The position numbers were made by a program, and so were the translations under genes. Of a DNA stretch of 64,000 bases, positions 8,161-17,090 are shown piece by piece. The notes under the pieces were generated by a model. The model was not told the DNA's origin. It did no database searches and saw nothing but the letters and a program-made list of their open reading frames with translations. Source of the DNA: JANNAT01 sp031384605 (lineage in GTDB: Bacteria > Pseudomonadota > Alphaproteobacteria > Rhodobacterales > Rhodobacteraceae); the NCBI GenBank assembly GCA_031384605.1, contig JANNAT010000078.1, positions 1 through 64,000 on the forward strand. Reading direction: 5' to 3'. Positions within the stretch are counted from its first letter, which is position 1, and each line of letters starts with the position of its first letter.

Positions 8161-10746
8161 TTAATTTTCAGCCAGATTTACCCGCATCAGCGGTGTGATG
8201 ATCCGAACGGCAACGCGGCGATTGCGTGCCTCGTTCAGCAGCGTATCAATGCGCAACTCGGTTTCACCATAGCCTTGGATCACCATGTTTTCCGGCGGAA
8301 TGTCGAAATATTCCGTCAGCGCCAGCGCCACCGATTCCGCGCGCCGGTCAGACAGCGCCAAATTCAGCGCGGCTTTGCCCGTGGCATCGGTGTGACCTTC
8401 GATCAAGAACATCTCGGCAGGGTTATTGTCGATCATGTCTTGCATCAGGCGGCCAAGGTCGGCCAGATCTTGTGCTTCGGTCGCTTTGATCGCGGACGAG
8501 CCGCTGTCGAACGTAATCGTATCGACATCAATCGTGGCCGCCAGTGCGCGCACTTCGGCGATCTCGCGGATCTGGCGCAGACTGAACGTGCGGCCCAGTT
8601 TGGCGATATCGCGTGCGGCCAAAGCGGCTTTCAGATCGGCGTCTTCATCCTGGGTTGAAATCACCACCCTTTTGATCTTCGGCTTGGGCAGATCGCGGAC
8701 ATAGACCACCTGTTCGGGTTCCAGATCATCAATCAGCACCAGTTCGCGGCCCAGATCATCGTAATGCGCACGGCGCAGCACGCGGCCGGTTGCATCGCGG
8801 ATCGTCACGATCTGCGTGCCGTCGCGGCGTTCCACGATCGTGCGGGTAGATCCGTCGCGGTAAGTTTCGGTGCGCACGTTTGATCCGGGGCGGCGGATGA
8901 TGGCGTCATCATCCTTATAGACCTGATAGGTGCCATCGGGTTTCAGAACCACAATCCGGTCGCCGGTGTTCGAGACAACCCGCCGTTCTTCGCGCTTGTT
9001 ACCTTCATTGATGATGGCCCCCACCACCAGCGCGCCCAGAACCACAAGGCCAACCTTTTCCAGATCGGACAGACGGTTTTTCTTGCCAGCGGCCACAGCC
9101 ACCGGGGCTGCGGCGAATTCCTGGGTCGAGGCGCGGGCCGATTGTTCGGTCAAAAGTTCGGTCACGGTTGTAACCGCATCATCTGATATTGGCTGATCGG
9201 CCAACGGCACCGGCTCAGCCCCCGCCACAACGGCGGCGGTTGTAGCCAAGGCGGCGGCTGCCCCCAAAACGGCCGGATCGACGCCTGTGTTGGGTTCCGA
9301 CAACAAGGTCGACAGCGTTTCCACTTCGGTTTGCGTCGGCACCAGCACGTCGACGGGTTCCACCGTTTCATCAACCACCACGTCGGCGGTTTTCAAGCCG
9401 GCGGTCGGATCGGCCAAAGTGCCGTCGTCTTGCACTTTCAATTCGGCTTCGGCGGCAGCAAGGGCGGCTGCGTCAGCTTCGGCTTGCAAGGCTGCGGCGG
9501 CATCAGCGGCGGCTTGTTCTTCGGCGGTCAAAACAGGGGCGTCGATGATTTGTTCTGGCAGCAGGTCTGGCGCGTCTGGCAGTATGGCCACACCGTTTTC
9601 ATCCACCAGTGCCGGGTCTGCGACGGCTGGGTCGATCACCACTTCGGGGGCCTCAGGCAACGCAGTTGCCGCAGCGGCATCAGCGGCATCTTGCGCGGCT
9701 TTTGCAGCAGCGGCAGCTTCGGCTTCGGCAAGGGCGGCGGCATCTGCAGCAGCAATGGCTGCGGCATTAGCGGCCTCTATTGCGGCGGCATCGGCGCCCG
9801 CTGCGGCTGCTGCATCTGCTGCAGCTTGCGCATCAACCAAAGCCTGCGCAGCGGCGTCCGCCTCAAGCTGCGCTTTTAGTGCGGCATCGGCCTCTGCAAC
9901 GGCAGCGGCATCAGCGGCGGCTTTGGCATCTGCATCGGCTTGGGCAGCAGCGGCTGCATCAGCGTCGGTTTGTGCTGCAACAGCCGCATCAGCGGCGGCT
10001 TTGGCGTCTGCATCGGCTTGGGCAGCAGCGGCTGCATCAGCGTCGGTTTGTGCTGCAATAGCCGCATCAGCGGCGGCTTTGGCATCTGCGTCGGCTTGGG
10101 CAGCGGCAGCGGCGTCAGCCTGCGCTTGTGTGTCCGCCACTGCGGCGGCATCTGCGTCAGCAGCGGCTTGCGCTTCGGCGGCAGCGGCAGCGTCTGCGTC
10201 GGCCTTGGCCTGTGCTTCAGCAGCAGCAGCGGCGTCTGCGTCGGCCTGGGCCTGAGCTGCCACGGCGGCGGCGGCGTCTGCCTCAGCTGCCGCTTGCGCT
10301 TCGGCTGCAGCGGCGGCGTCTGCATCGGCTGCAGCTTGGGCTGCCGATTCTGCTTCGGCTTGCGCCTGGGCGTCCGCGGCGGCGGCGGCGTCTGCATCGG
10401 CCTGGGCTTGGGCAACGGCAGCAGCGGCGGCGTCAGCCTCGGCTTGCGCTTGGGCTTGCGCGGCGGCGGCAGCATCAGCGTCAGCCTGCACTTGGGCGGC
10501 GGCAGCGGCATCAGCCTCGGCTGCCGCAGCAGCAGCGGCTTCGGCCATGGCGGCGTCAATCGCTGCGGCCTGTTCGACAAATTCTTCAGGGACGCAAACC
10601 ACGCCATCGACGGCGGCGCACAAAACTGTGCCATCTGCCGCGATAACTGATCCATCTTCGGTCAGGGTTTGGGCCATCAAGGGCCAGGGTTGCACATTGA
10701 ACAAGGCCAGCGACAACGCAGTGGTGGTATTAAGAAGTCGTTTCAT
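8161..10746 (-). CDS. OmpA-family peptidoglycan-binding protein with a giant Ala-rich repeat region
   Basis: 861 residues. A signal peptide (MKRLLNTTTALSLALFNVQPWPLMA) is followed by a short cysteine-containing segment, then a ~300-residue low-complexity stretch (about residues 60-360) built of Ala/Asp/Glu/Gln heptad-like units. A hydrophobic segment is at ~564-581 (VGLVVLGALVVGAIINEG). RHS/YD-like beta repeats follow (TGDRIVVLKPDGTYQVYKDDD). A C-terminal OmpA domain from ~740 carries VDTITFDSGSSAI, EGHTDATGKAALN and SDRRAESVALAL. It should tether the envelope to peptidoglycan through a long helical rod. The gene interrupts the Mo-hydroxylase maturation cluster and has its own hairpin downstream. 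Confidence 0.88.
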   Translation of the reverse strand: MKRLLNTTTALSLALFNVQPWPLMAQTLTEDGSVIAADGTVLCAAVDGVVCVPEEFVEQAAAIDAAMAEAAAAAAAEADAAAAAQVQADADAAAAAQAQAQAEADAAAAAVAQAQADADAAAAADAQAQAEAESAAQAAADADAAAAAEAQAAAEADAAAAVAAQAQADADAAAAAEAQAKADADAAAAAEAQAAADADAAAVADTQAQADAAAAAQADADAKAAADAAIAAQTDADAAAAAQADADAKAAADAAVAAQTDADAAAAAQADADAKAAADAAAVAEADAALKAQLEADAAAQALVDAQAAADAAAAAGADAAAIEAANAAAIAAADAAALAEAEAAAAAKAAQDAADAAAATALPEAPEVVIDPAVADPALVDENGVAILPDAPDLLPEQIIDAPVLTAEEQAAADAAAALQAEADAAALAAAEAELKVQDDGTLADPTAGLKTADVVVDETVEPVDVLVPTQTEVETLSTLLSEPNTGVDPAVLGAAAALATTAAVVAGAEPVPLADQPISDDAVTTVTELLTEQSARASTQEFAAAPVAVAAGKKNRLSDLEKVGLVVLGALVVGAIINEGNKREERRVVSNTGDRIVVLKPDGTYQVYKDDDAIIRRPGSNVRTETYRDGSTRTIVERRDGTQIVTIRDATGRVLRRAHYDDLGRELVLIDDLEPEQVVYVRDLPKPKIKRVVISTQDEDADLKAALAARDIAKLGRTFSLRQIREIAEVRALAATIDVDTITFDSGSSAIKATEAQDLADLGRLMQDMIDNNPAEMFLIEGHTDATGKAALNLALSDRRAESVALALTEYFDIPPENMVIQGYGETELRIDTLLNEARNRRVAVRIITPLMRVNLAEN
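9890..10120 (-). repeat. 78-bp tandem DNA repeat inside the OmpA-family gene
   Basis: Blocks around 9961 and 10039 are near-identical with a 78-bp period (26 codons), coding for AAAAAQADADAKAAADAA-type units joined by QTD. A third, more diverged unit lies on either side. Copy-number change by slippage would alter rod length in frame. Confidence 0.75.
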
Positions 10747-10881
10747 AGGACGTCCTTTCAGGAGCAGTGTAATTGCTGTGCCGATTCCGCAGGTGCGGTG
10801 GCTGATACGTCAAACAACACTTTTCCAAGCGGTTATGCGATATCAACTAAGCGTTTTGCCGCCCATTTGGTTCCCGATAAG

Positions 10882-12171
10882 TTAGTTATCACCTAGCAGC
10901 CGCATCAACCGCGCTTTTTCACCGGCATCATGGCCATCGGAAATGACCCGGCCCAAGGCCGCAAGCGAGTCTATCGAGTGGCCGGCACGAAAGCTGTCAA
11001 CATGCGGCAGCATGGCGCGGATGCCCGATGCACGCGGCGCGAACCCCTCCCAGCGCAGCAAAGGGTTCAGCCAGATCAGACGGCGGCACGACAGATGCAG
11101 CCGCTGCATCGCCGCCGACAATGCCCCACCCTCATCCCGGTCAAGCCCGTCGGTGATCAGCAACACCACAGCACCCTGCCCCAGAACCCGGCGCGACCAG
11201 TCGCGGTTGAACGCGGCAAGCGACGTGCCGATGCGCGTGCCGCCCGACCAATCCTGCGCCTGTGCACCCGCCTGCGCCAACGCCTGATCGACATCGCGGT
11301 GGCCCAAATGCCGGGTGATATTCGTCAGCCTTGTGCCAAAGGTAAAGCCATGCACGCGGGCCCAGCCTTGGCCCCGCGCATTCGCCACCGCATGCACAAA
11401 ATGCAGCGCCATCCGGCTGTATTGGCTCATCGAGCCCGAGATATCGCACAGCACCACCAGATTGGGCCAACGGGTGCGGGGCGCGCGATGTTTCAGTTCC
11501 AACACTTCGCCGCCATGGCGCAACGCGGCCCGCATCGTGGCGCGGGCGTCAATAGCACTGCCGGTTATGGATGCGCCAAACCTGCGGGTTTTCAGCGGTT
11601 TCACCGGCAACGACAGCCGCGCCAGCATTTGTTTCGCCGCCACCATTTCTTCGACCGACATCAGTTCGAAATCCAGGGTCCGCAGCCGTTCTTCGCCCGA
11701 TTGGGTGGCGCTGGCATCAATGTCAATCAACGGCTCTTCGTCTTGATCCGGCATCGGCGGCGGGGTGGGGCCTTGGCCGTCCAGCAACGCCTGCGCTGCG
11801 CGTTTTTCGCCCGGTGCGGCAAGCCGTTCCTCTTGCGCGCCACGCACCGTGGGGATCAGGAACGTCATCATATGTTCCAAAAACTGCGGATCGCGCCAAA
11901 AGAGGCGAAACACCTGATCGTAGATTACCCGTTCTTCCGGGCGGCTGACAAAAATGCCGTGCAGGGCCCAATAGAAATCATCGCGCCGGGTAAACCCTAC
12001 CGCTGCAATCGCGCGCACGGCTTCTATCACCCGACCGGGGCCGATCGGCAGACCTGCGCGGCGCAAAGCCCGGGCGAAATGCGCGATGTTCTGCGCCAGT
12101 TTGCCGTCATCGGGTAAATCCAGCGTGTCAGCCACCGCGTGCGACGCCGACGTTTTGCTGGTGGATGGCAT
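10882..12171 (-). CDS. VWA domain protein, CoxE family
   Basis: 429 residues from ATG 12171; a TTG 12 bp earlier is also in frame. CoxE-like proteins partner MoxR ATPases and are needed for maturation of CO dehydrogenase-type molybdenum enzymes. The VWA MIDAS motif DISGSMS is at ~241-247, with later SGGTRIGTSL and LLITDGLDRDEGG matching the remaining metal-coordinating loops. The N-terminal helical domain (AHFARALRRAGLPIGPGRV) is typical of CoxE. It overlaps the end of the MBL gene by ~44 bp, so it belongs to the same operon. Confidence 0.88.
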   Translation of the reverse strand: MPSTSKTSASHAVADTLDLPDDGKLAQNIAHFARALRRAGLPIGPGRVIEAVRAIAAVGFTRRDDFYWALHGIFVSRPEERVIYDQVFRLFWRDPQFLEHMMTFLIPTVRGAQEERLAAPGEKRAAQALLDGQGPTPPPMPDQDEEPLIDIDASATQSGEERLRTLDFELMSVEEMVAAKQMLARLSLPVKPLKTRRFGASITGSAIDARATMRAALRHGGEVLELKHRAPRTRWPNLVVLCDISGSMSQYSRMALHFVHAVANARGQGWARVHGFTFGTRLTNITRHLGHRDVDQALAQAGAQAQDWSGGTRIGTSLAAFNRDWSRRVLGQGAVVLLITDGLDRDEGGALSAAMQRLHLSCRRLIWLNPLLRWEGFAPRASGIRAMLPHVDSFRAGHSIDSLAALGRVISDGHDAGEKARLMRLLGDN

Positions 12172-13012
12172 TGTAGGGTTCAAAATAGATCAAAGTGCCC
12201 GCCGCCAGATCGGGCGCTATCAGATCAGACATCGCAGGCACCGGGGCCAAAGGATCGGCCATCAGCCGCTGCAACGATCCGACATAGCGCTCCATCGCGG
12301 CAAAGATATTCACCCCATAGCCGCCCGCCGCAATGACGCCGGGATCGCCATGCGCGGGCAACACCCATTTGGGTCCCAGCGCCGCCAGCCGCGCCAGATC
12401 AACCAGATGCGCATCGAAATCCTGCGGCGCACCCACATAGGTTACGCAATCTTCCACCGTATCGCCCGCCAGCATGATTTCGCGGTCTGGCAGCCAGATC
12501 ACCGTGGCGTCATCGGAATGGATATTCGCCTCTATCAACTTTACCCGCTGACCGCCCAGATCAAGCGTCATCGCCCCTTCGAACACCACATTTGGCAAGA
12601 TCAGCGGTGAAATCGCGGGCAAGCCGTGCAGACTGCCCTCTTCAATCGCCGCGCGGTGCGCCGTCAGATGCGCCATGGTGCGGGCATTGGCGATCACCGG
12701 GCAATCGGCAAAAACTGCGGTGCCCGCCACGTGATCCAGATGCCAATGCGACAAGACCACCCGGATATCCGTCACCCCGCGCGCCACCAGACTATCACGG
12801 ATAAACCTTGCATGGGGCACTGACACATGGGTGTCATAGACAATCGCCTGATCGCCCGCGATCAGAACATAAGACGCCACCCCCAATGACAGCGCGCCAT
12901 CATCCACCCAATTGGCCCCATCGGCAAAGCGGTGCCCCGCCACCCGCCCATCGTAAAACGCCAGAATTCCGGGATGCGGTTCCAACACCCGCAGATGTGC
13001 AAGACTGGTCAT
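12128..13012 (-). CDS. MBL-fold metallo-hydrolase
   Basis: 294 residues. The metal-binding HWHLDH motif is at residues 89-94, followed by downstream metal ligands in IHSDDATVIWLPDREIMLAGDTVED and LPAHGDPG. The substrate is unknown. Its position between MoxR and CoxE genes, with a 4-bp overlap to MoxR, places it in the Mo-hydroxylase maturation operon, a linkage common in Rhodobacterales. Whether it acts on the cofactor pathway or on the substrate of the matured enzyme cannot be told. Confidence 0.87.
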   Translation of the reverse strand: MTSLAHLRVLEPHPGILAFYDGRVAGHRFADGANWVDDGALSLGVASYVLIAGDQAIVYDTHVSVPHARFIRDSLVARGVTDIRVVLSHWHLDHVAGTAVFADCPVIANARTMAHLTAHRAAIEEGSLHGLPAISPLILPNVVFEGAMTLDLGGQRVKLIEANIHSDDATVIWLPDREIMLAGDTVEDCVTYVGAPQDFDAHLVDLARLAALGPKWVLPAHGDPGVIAAGGYGVNIFAAMERYVGSLQRLMADPLAPVPAMSDLIAPDLAAGTLIYFEPYNAIHQQNVGVARGG

Positions 13013-13896
13013 CCCACCAGCCCCCGGCGCACTTCGTCAAGTATCTTGCGCGCCTCCAGCCCCTGCAATTTCTGGATATCGTCTTGATATTTCAACACCG
13101 CGCCCAGCGTATCGGCGATCACTTCGGGCGAAAGTGCTATTGCATCCAGCGCCAGCAGGCATTTCGCCCAATCTATGGTTTCCGCCACACCTGGTTTCTT
13201 GAACAAATCCTCGGCGCGCAACCGCTGCACAAAGGCCACCACTTCGCGTGACAATTGCGCCGACGCCTCGGGCACGCGGGCGTGCAGAATGTCCAACTCC
13301 CGCGCGAAATCGGGGTAATCGACCCAATAATACAAACAGCGCCGCTTCAACGCGTCATGCACTTCGCGGGTGCGGTTCGAGGTGACGATCACTATTGGCG
13401 GCTCGGGCGCGCGGATGGTGCCAAGTTCGGGGATAGTCACCTGAAAATCTGATAGGGCTTCCAGCAAATAAGCCTCAAACGGTTCATCCGTGCGGTCCAA
13501 CTCATCAATCAACAACACAGGTGCGCCGCCGGGCTGTGGGCGCATGGCGGCCAACAGCGGGCGTTCAATAAGATAATCTTCGGTGAACAACCCCGCGCGG
13601 CCCGTGGCTTCGCCCGAGCGGATCGCAATCATCTGCGCGGCGAAATTCCATTCCGCCACTGCCGAGGCCGCATCTAACCCCTCATAGCATTGCAGCCGGA
13701 TCAATCGCCGCCCTAAGCCAAGCGCCAGCACTTTGGCGATCTCGGTCTTGCCAACCCCCGCCTCGCCTTCCAAAAACAATGGCTTGCCCAGTTTCAGCGC
13801 CAAAAACACCACCGTCGCCAATGACCGGGCCGCGACATAGCCCTGATCTGCAAGCAGCGTTTCAACCTGATCAATTGTTGCGGGCAGCGCGGTCAT
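13009..13896 (-). CDS. MoxR-family AAA+ ATPase (CoxD-like)
   Basis: 295 residues from ATG 13896, which has GGAGAG upstream; an in-frame start at 13908 lacks one. Walker A GEAGVGKT is at residues 44-51, Walker B VLLIDE at ~127-132, and sensor 1 is IVIVTSNRTRE. MoxR ATPases work with VWA partners as metal-enzyme chaperones; CoxD is needed for the Cu-S-Mo site of CO dehydrogenase. It is the first gene of the minus-strand set MoxR-MBL-CoxE, with overlaps at each junction. Confidence 0.9.
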   Translation of the reverse strand: MTALPATIDQVETLLADQGYVAARSLATVVFLALKLGKPLFLEGEAGVGKTEIAKVLALGLGRRLIRLQCYEGLDAASAVAEWNFAAQMIAIRSGEATGRAGLFTEDYLIERPLLAAMRPQPGGAPVLLIDELDRTDEPFEAYLLEALSDFQVTIPELGTIRAPEPPIVIVTSNRTREVHDALKRRCLYYWVDYPDFARELDILHARVPEASAQLSREVVAFVQRLRAEDLFKKPGVAETIDWAKCLLALDAIALSPEVIADTLGAVLKYQDDIQKLQGLEARKILDEVRRGLVG

Positions 13897-14006
13897 ACAA
13901 CTCTCCAAATGTTGGGGGGTATGGTGACCCGTGCCTTTCGCATGGTCAAGTCACCGACGCCGGCATAAGACCAAAGCACACCCAGCGATTTGGCTTGGCT
14001 TTTCCA

Positions 14007-14035
14007 TTCATTTTGGCCCAAATACTCTCGCCGAA
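14007..14035 (+). repeat. TTTTGGC-AAATACTC intergenic motif, copy 1
   Basis: TTCATTTTGGCCCAAATACT begins at 14007 and is followed by CGCCGAAGGC. It matches copies at 20668, 30948 and 36807. It lies between the MoxR gene start and the glycosyltransferase, about 60 bp before the latter. Confidence 0.7.
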
Positions 14036-14086
14036 GGCACTTCTTTTTGAACCCGGTCGTTTGGCCAAAATCTTTGCAGGAGAAAT

Positions 14087-15115
14087 ATGCGCGCGCTTGC
14101 TATTACTTGCGTCAAGAACGAAGGCGCGTTTGTGCTGGAATGGCTGGCGCATCACCGCACCTGTGGGTTCACCGATTTTCTGGTGTTTTCCAACGATTGC
14201 AGCGATGGCACCGACGCGATGCTGGACAGGTTGGCGGCGATGGGCTGGCTGACCCATGTGCGCAACGCTGGCCCGCAGGACGAAGGCCCGCAGTGGTCGG
14301 GGCTGAAGCTGGCCGACAAACACCCGGTGCTGCGCGCGGCCGATTGGGTGCTGTTTTGCGATATTGATGAATTTGTGAATATCCATGTCGGCGACCGCAC
14401 GGTTCGGTCCCTGCGGGCCGCCCTGCCCGACGCCACTGCCATTGCACTGACCTGGCGGATGTTTGGCAATGCGGGCGTGGTCGATTATACCGATATGCCA
14501 ATAACCGAAACCTTCACCCGCGCCGCGCCCGCCACCTTTGGTTGGCCCTGGCGCGCGCAACTGTTCAAGACGCTGTTCAAAAATGACGGGGCGTATCGCA
14601 AACTGGGGGTGCACCGCCCGCGTAGCCCCGATCCTGACCGCATGGCTGAACACTGCTGGTATGATGGCTCTGGCCGCGCCCTGCCCGCCAGCTATCACAC
14701 CGGGCGGATATTTTCGGATTATACCCGCGATAATTACGGGCTGGTTCAGCTGAATCACTATGCCTTGGGGTCGATGCAGGGATTTATGGTAAAGGCCGAC
14801 CGGGGCCGTGCCAACCGCGAGGCTGGCGCCTTCGATATGGGCTATTGGGTCGAGAGGAATTTTTCCGAGATCGAAGATCGCAGCATTGCAGCCCTGAACA
14901 CGGCGGCCTTGCGGGCCGCGTTGCACGATGACGCAGTTTTGCACCAATTGCACAACGCAGCCGTGCTATGGCGGCATGGCCGCTTTACAACCCTGATGCA
15001 ATCCGAACCCTGGCGCGCGTTTTTCGGACGCCTGCTGATGTGCCCGCCAAGTCAGGTTTTATCGGTGTCGCAGGCCAAACAGATTTTGCGACATAGCATT
15101 GGGTCATTGGAATAA
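14087..15115 (+). CDS. Glycosyltransferase family 2 protein
   Basis: 342 residues; GGAG lies 5 nt before ATG 14087. The N-terminus ALAITCVKNEGAFVLEWLAHHRTCGF is the Glyco_tranf_2_4 pattern, in which a nucleotide-sugar transferase acts on an unknown acceptor. The divalent-metal DxD-type motif is CDIDEFVNIH at ~89-98. The C-terminal half includes HYALGSMQGFMVKADRGRANR. It is soluble, with no membrane segment. No polysaccharide cluster surrounds it, so the product is unknown. Confidence 0.85.
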   Translation: MRALAITCVKNEGAFVLEWLAHHRTCGFTDFLVFSNDCSDGTDAMLDRLAAMGWLTHVRNAGPQDEGPQWSGLKLADKHPVLRAADWVLFCDIDEFVNIHVGDRTVRSLRAALPDATAIALTWRMFGNAGVVDYTDMPITETFTRAAPATFGWPWRAQLFKTLFKNDGAYRKLGVHRPRSPDPDRMAEHCWYDGSGRALPASYHTGRIFSDYTRDNYGLVQLNHYALGSMQGFMVKADRGRANREAGAFDMGYWVERNFSEIEDRSIAALNTAALRAALHDDAVLHQLHNAAVLWRHGRFTTLMQSEPWRAFFGRLLMCPPSQVLSVSQAKQILRHSIGSLE

Positions 15116-15285
15116 ATTCTATGAATTCAATAAGATATTAAGTGACGTTGAAACAGTCTGTCCGCACTGTTGCGCCAAATCACGCCAATTGACCATGATC
15201 TTTGCTTGATAAAAACGCAATTCCGCGCGATAGACTGCACATCAAATGATCGCCCCAACCGCGGGGCAAAGATGGATCTGCCCCG

Positions 15286-16227
15286 ATGTCCGATACCGGT
15301 CTTACCACCCCTACCGCAGATACCGCAAACGATGCCGGGGCAGATCCGCGCAGCGTCTGGATGACTGCAATGGAAGAATTGACTGCGGAAGAGGGGTATT
15401 TCCACCCGCTGGGGGCGCGGCATTATGTATTCTTTGCGGATTTAGGGACCACATTGCTGGTCAGCTTTGAACGGCTGGAAGATATCCTTGCCCGTCCCGG
15501 CCAGATGCCGCTGGCCCATCCCCATGCCGAAGCGCGCGGCTGGTCGCATGTTTGTGTGATTGCCGACGGGGATACGTGGTTTCGTGACCCGGCCGTTTAT
15601 GGCTATTTCGACCGGCTGGTCGATGAAACCTTTCTGGAAGACTTCGATCAGGTGCTGTTTTTTGGCGCAGGCATGGGCGGCTATGCGGCTTGTGCCTATT
15701 CGGTGGCGGCACCGGGCGCGCATGTATTGGCTCTGAACCCGCGTGCCACCCTGAACCCGGCGCAAACCGGGTGGGACAGGCGGGATCTGGCGGCGCGAAA
15801 ACTGGATTTCACCTCTCGCTACGGCTATGCGCCCGATATGCTGGAAGGCGCCGCACAGGTCAGTGTGATCCATGATCCGACCATGCCTGCCGAAGCGGGG
15901 CAAGCCGCGCTGTTTCGCGCGCTCTATATCACCCGCCTGTCGGCGCGCCATATGGGGGATCAACTGGCAGTCAGCTTTGCCCAGATGGGTCTTTTGCCCG
16001 CGCTGCTGGATGCCGCGATGAAAGGCACGTTGACAACGATGGTTTTTGCCACGCTGTGGCGGCAGCGTCGTGACAATGCCACCTATCTGCGCGGCTTGTT
16101 GCAAAAAGCCGAAGTTGCAGGGCGCGCCGGGCTTGAAGTGATGATTTGCAAATCAGTGACCCGCCGCATGCGCGCGCCCCGGTTTGAACGCCGTCTGGCC
16201 CGGTTGATGCCAACCGACGCGGGTTAA
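15286..16227 (+). CDS. Conserved protein, possible alpha/beta-hydrolase-like fold
   Basis: 313 residues, function not recognised. The segment DQVLFFGAGMGGYAACAYSVAAPGAHVLALNPRATL has the shape of a strand-elbow-helix of an alpha/beta hydrolase, but the nucleophile position lacks Ser/Cys (GAGMGG). Catalysis of that type is therefore doubtful. The gene follows the glycosyltransferase by 170 bp in the same direction, and its start ATG 15286 has only a weak ribosome site. Related proteins in Rhodobacterales carry inconsistent names. Confidence 0.7.
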   Translation: MSDTGLTTPTADTANDAGADPRSVWMTAMEELTAEEGYFHPLGARHYVFFADLGTTLLVSFERLEDILARPGQMPLAHPHAEARGWSHVCVIADGDTWFRDPAVYGYFDRLVDETFLEDFDQVLFFGAGMGGYAACAYSVAAPGAHVLALNPRATLNPAQTGWDRRDLAARKLDFTSRYGYAPDMLEGAAQVSVIHDPTMPAEAGQAALFRALYITRLSARHMGDQLAVSFAQMGLLPALLDAAMKGTLTTMVFATLWRQRRDNATYLRGLLQKAEVAGRAGLEVMICKSVTRRMRAPRFERRLARLMPTDAG

Positions 16228-16229
16228 AC

Positions 16230-16628
16230 TTAATACGTCTGCGCCAGCTGTTCCAGATCAACCGCCCGCGCCGATGTAAGCCGCGCCATGCAGCCGTATA
16301 GCAACAGCGGCTCGGCGGAACCGCCATGCATCATATAGGCTTCGGCCGCACAAGCCGCATCGCGAAAGTCCATCCACGACCGCTGGGCGCGGCGCAGATG
16401 CGAAACCGCCCCTTTGTCTTCTTCGGGCAGGTCTGCGTCGATCGTGTTCATCAAGATCATCGCCTTGGCATAAGCGTCGTTTAACACTTCGTCAGCCGCT
16501 TGCCAGTCTTGTTCGGCGCAAAAGTTCATGTCCTGCTGGGTTTCGGCCATCGCGCAATCCACCTCTTGCGCCTGCAAAGGTCCGGTCAGCAGGATTGCCA
16601 GCCCGCAAATTGCCAACCGGATCATCAT
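16230..16628 (-). CDS. LprI-like / DUF1311 secreted protein
   Basis: 132 residues beginning MMIRL. A signal peptide (MMIRLAICGLAILLTGPLQAQ) precedes a Cys-containing helical domain with the DUF1311/LprI pattern: VDCAMAETQQDMNFCAEQDWQAADEVLNDAYAKAM, then LRRAQRSWMDFRDAACAAEA and LLLYGCMARLTSARAVDLEQL. Some LprI proteins inhibit lysozyme; that role is not shown here. Four to five cysteines probably form periplasmic disulfides. The start overlaps the stop of the upstream minus-strand gene. Confidence 0.82.
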   Translation of the reverse strand: MMIRLAICGLAILLTGPLQAQEVDCAMAETQQDMNFCAEQDWQAADEVLNDAYAKAMILMNTIDADLPEEDKGAVSHLRRAQRSWMDFRDAACAAEAYMMHGGSAEPLLLYGCMARLTSARAVDLEQLAQTY

Positions 16629-16933
16629 AACCCGCGCGCCTTTCGGCTAAGTCTGCGCGCATTGGCTTTGGTTTTGCGTCCGACAGGCTGCAGCGCCGCC
16701 ATCGCCATATCCGGAAGATTGCCCCCAGCGATGGCTGATCGCATCACCGCACCCGCAGCATCAACGCCGGCCTGCATCTTTTCGGCAACCATCCGATCCG
16801 TTTCCGCCTGCCCCATCGGCCAAAACCCCGCCATCCCCGACACGCGCAAACCGATCACAACCTGCGCTTCGGCCATGATCTTGGTTGCCGCCAGCGCCGG
16901 ACGGATAAAATCGAAAATCGTGAAATGTCGCAT
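16625..16933 (-). CDS. Small helical protein of unknown function
   Basis: 102 residues from ATG 16933, which has AGGAT upstream; the longer ORF to 17002 is unlikely. The sequence FDFIRPALAATKIMAEAQVVIGLRVSGMAGFW and RMVAEKMQAGVDAAGAVMRSA suggests amphipathic helices like phasin-type proteins. The basic tail (GRKTKANARRLSRKARGL) could bind nucleic acid or membrane. It overlaps the DUF1311 gene by 4 bp. The role is unknown. Confidence 0.65.
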   Translation of the reverse strand: MRHFTIFDFIRPALAATKIMAEAQVVIGLRVSGMAGFWPMGQAETDRMVAEKMQAGVDAAGAVMRSAIAGGNLPDMAMAALQPVGRKTKANARRLSRKARGL

Positions 16934-17090
16934 GCTACATCCTGCCCTTTGGCAATGCTGCATTTGCAGCATCGTGTCAAAGCCAACCATGCCTGCAAAC
17001 ATGGTCCGGCAAAAGGCAATAAAATGCGCATCGGCGAAAATCCAGGATGCATAGGGTCTGGAAAGGCCACAGGCTTTGCGCTACCCCGTC

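Noticed and set aside
9287..10655. Long plus-strand and other-frame ORFs of Ser/Ala, Gly/Cys or Arg/Gln repeats
   Set aside because: They are shadows of the Ala-rich repeat of the minus-strand OmpA-family gene, which alone has a signal peptide and a recognisable C-terminal domain.
10800..10881. ECF-sigma-type promoter (GGAAC on the minus strand at about 10870) for the OmpA-family gene
   Set aside because: A GGGAAC is present, but no matching CGTT-type -10 element at the right spacing was found.
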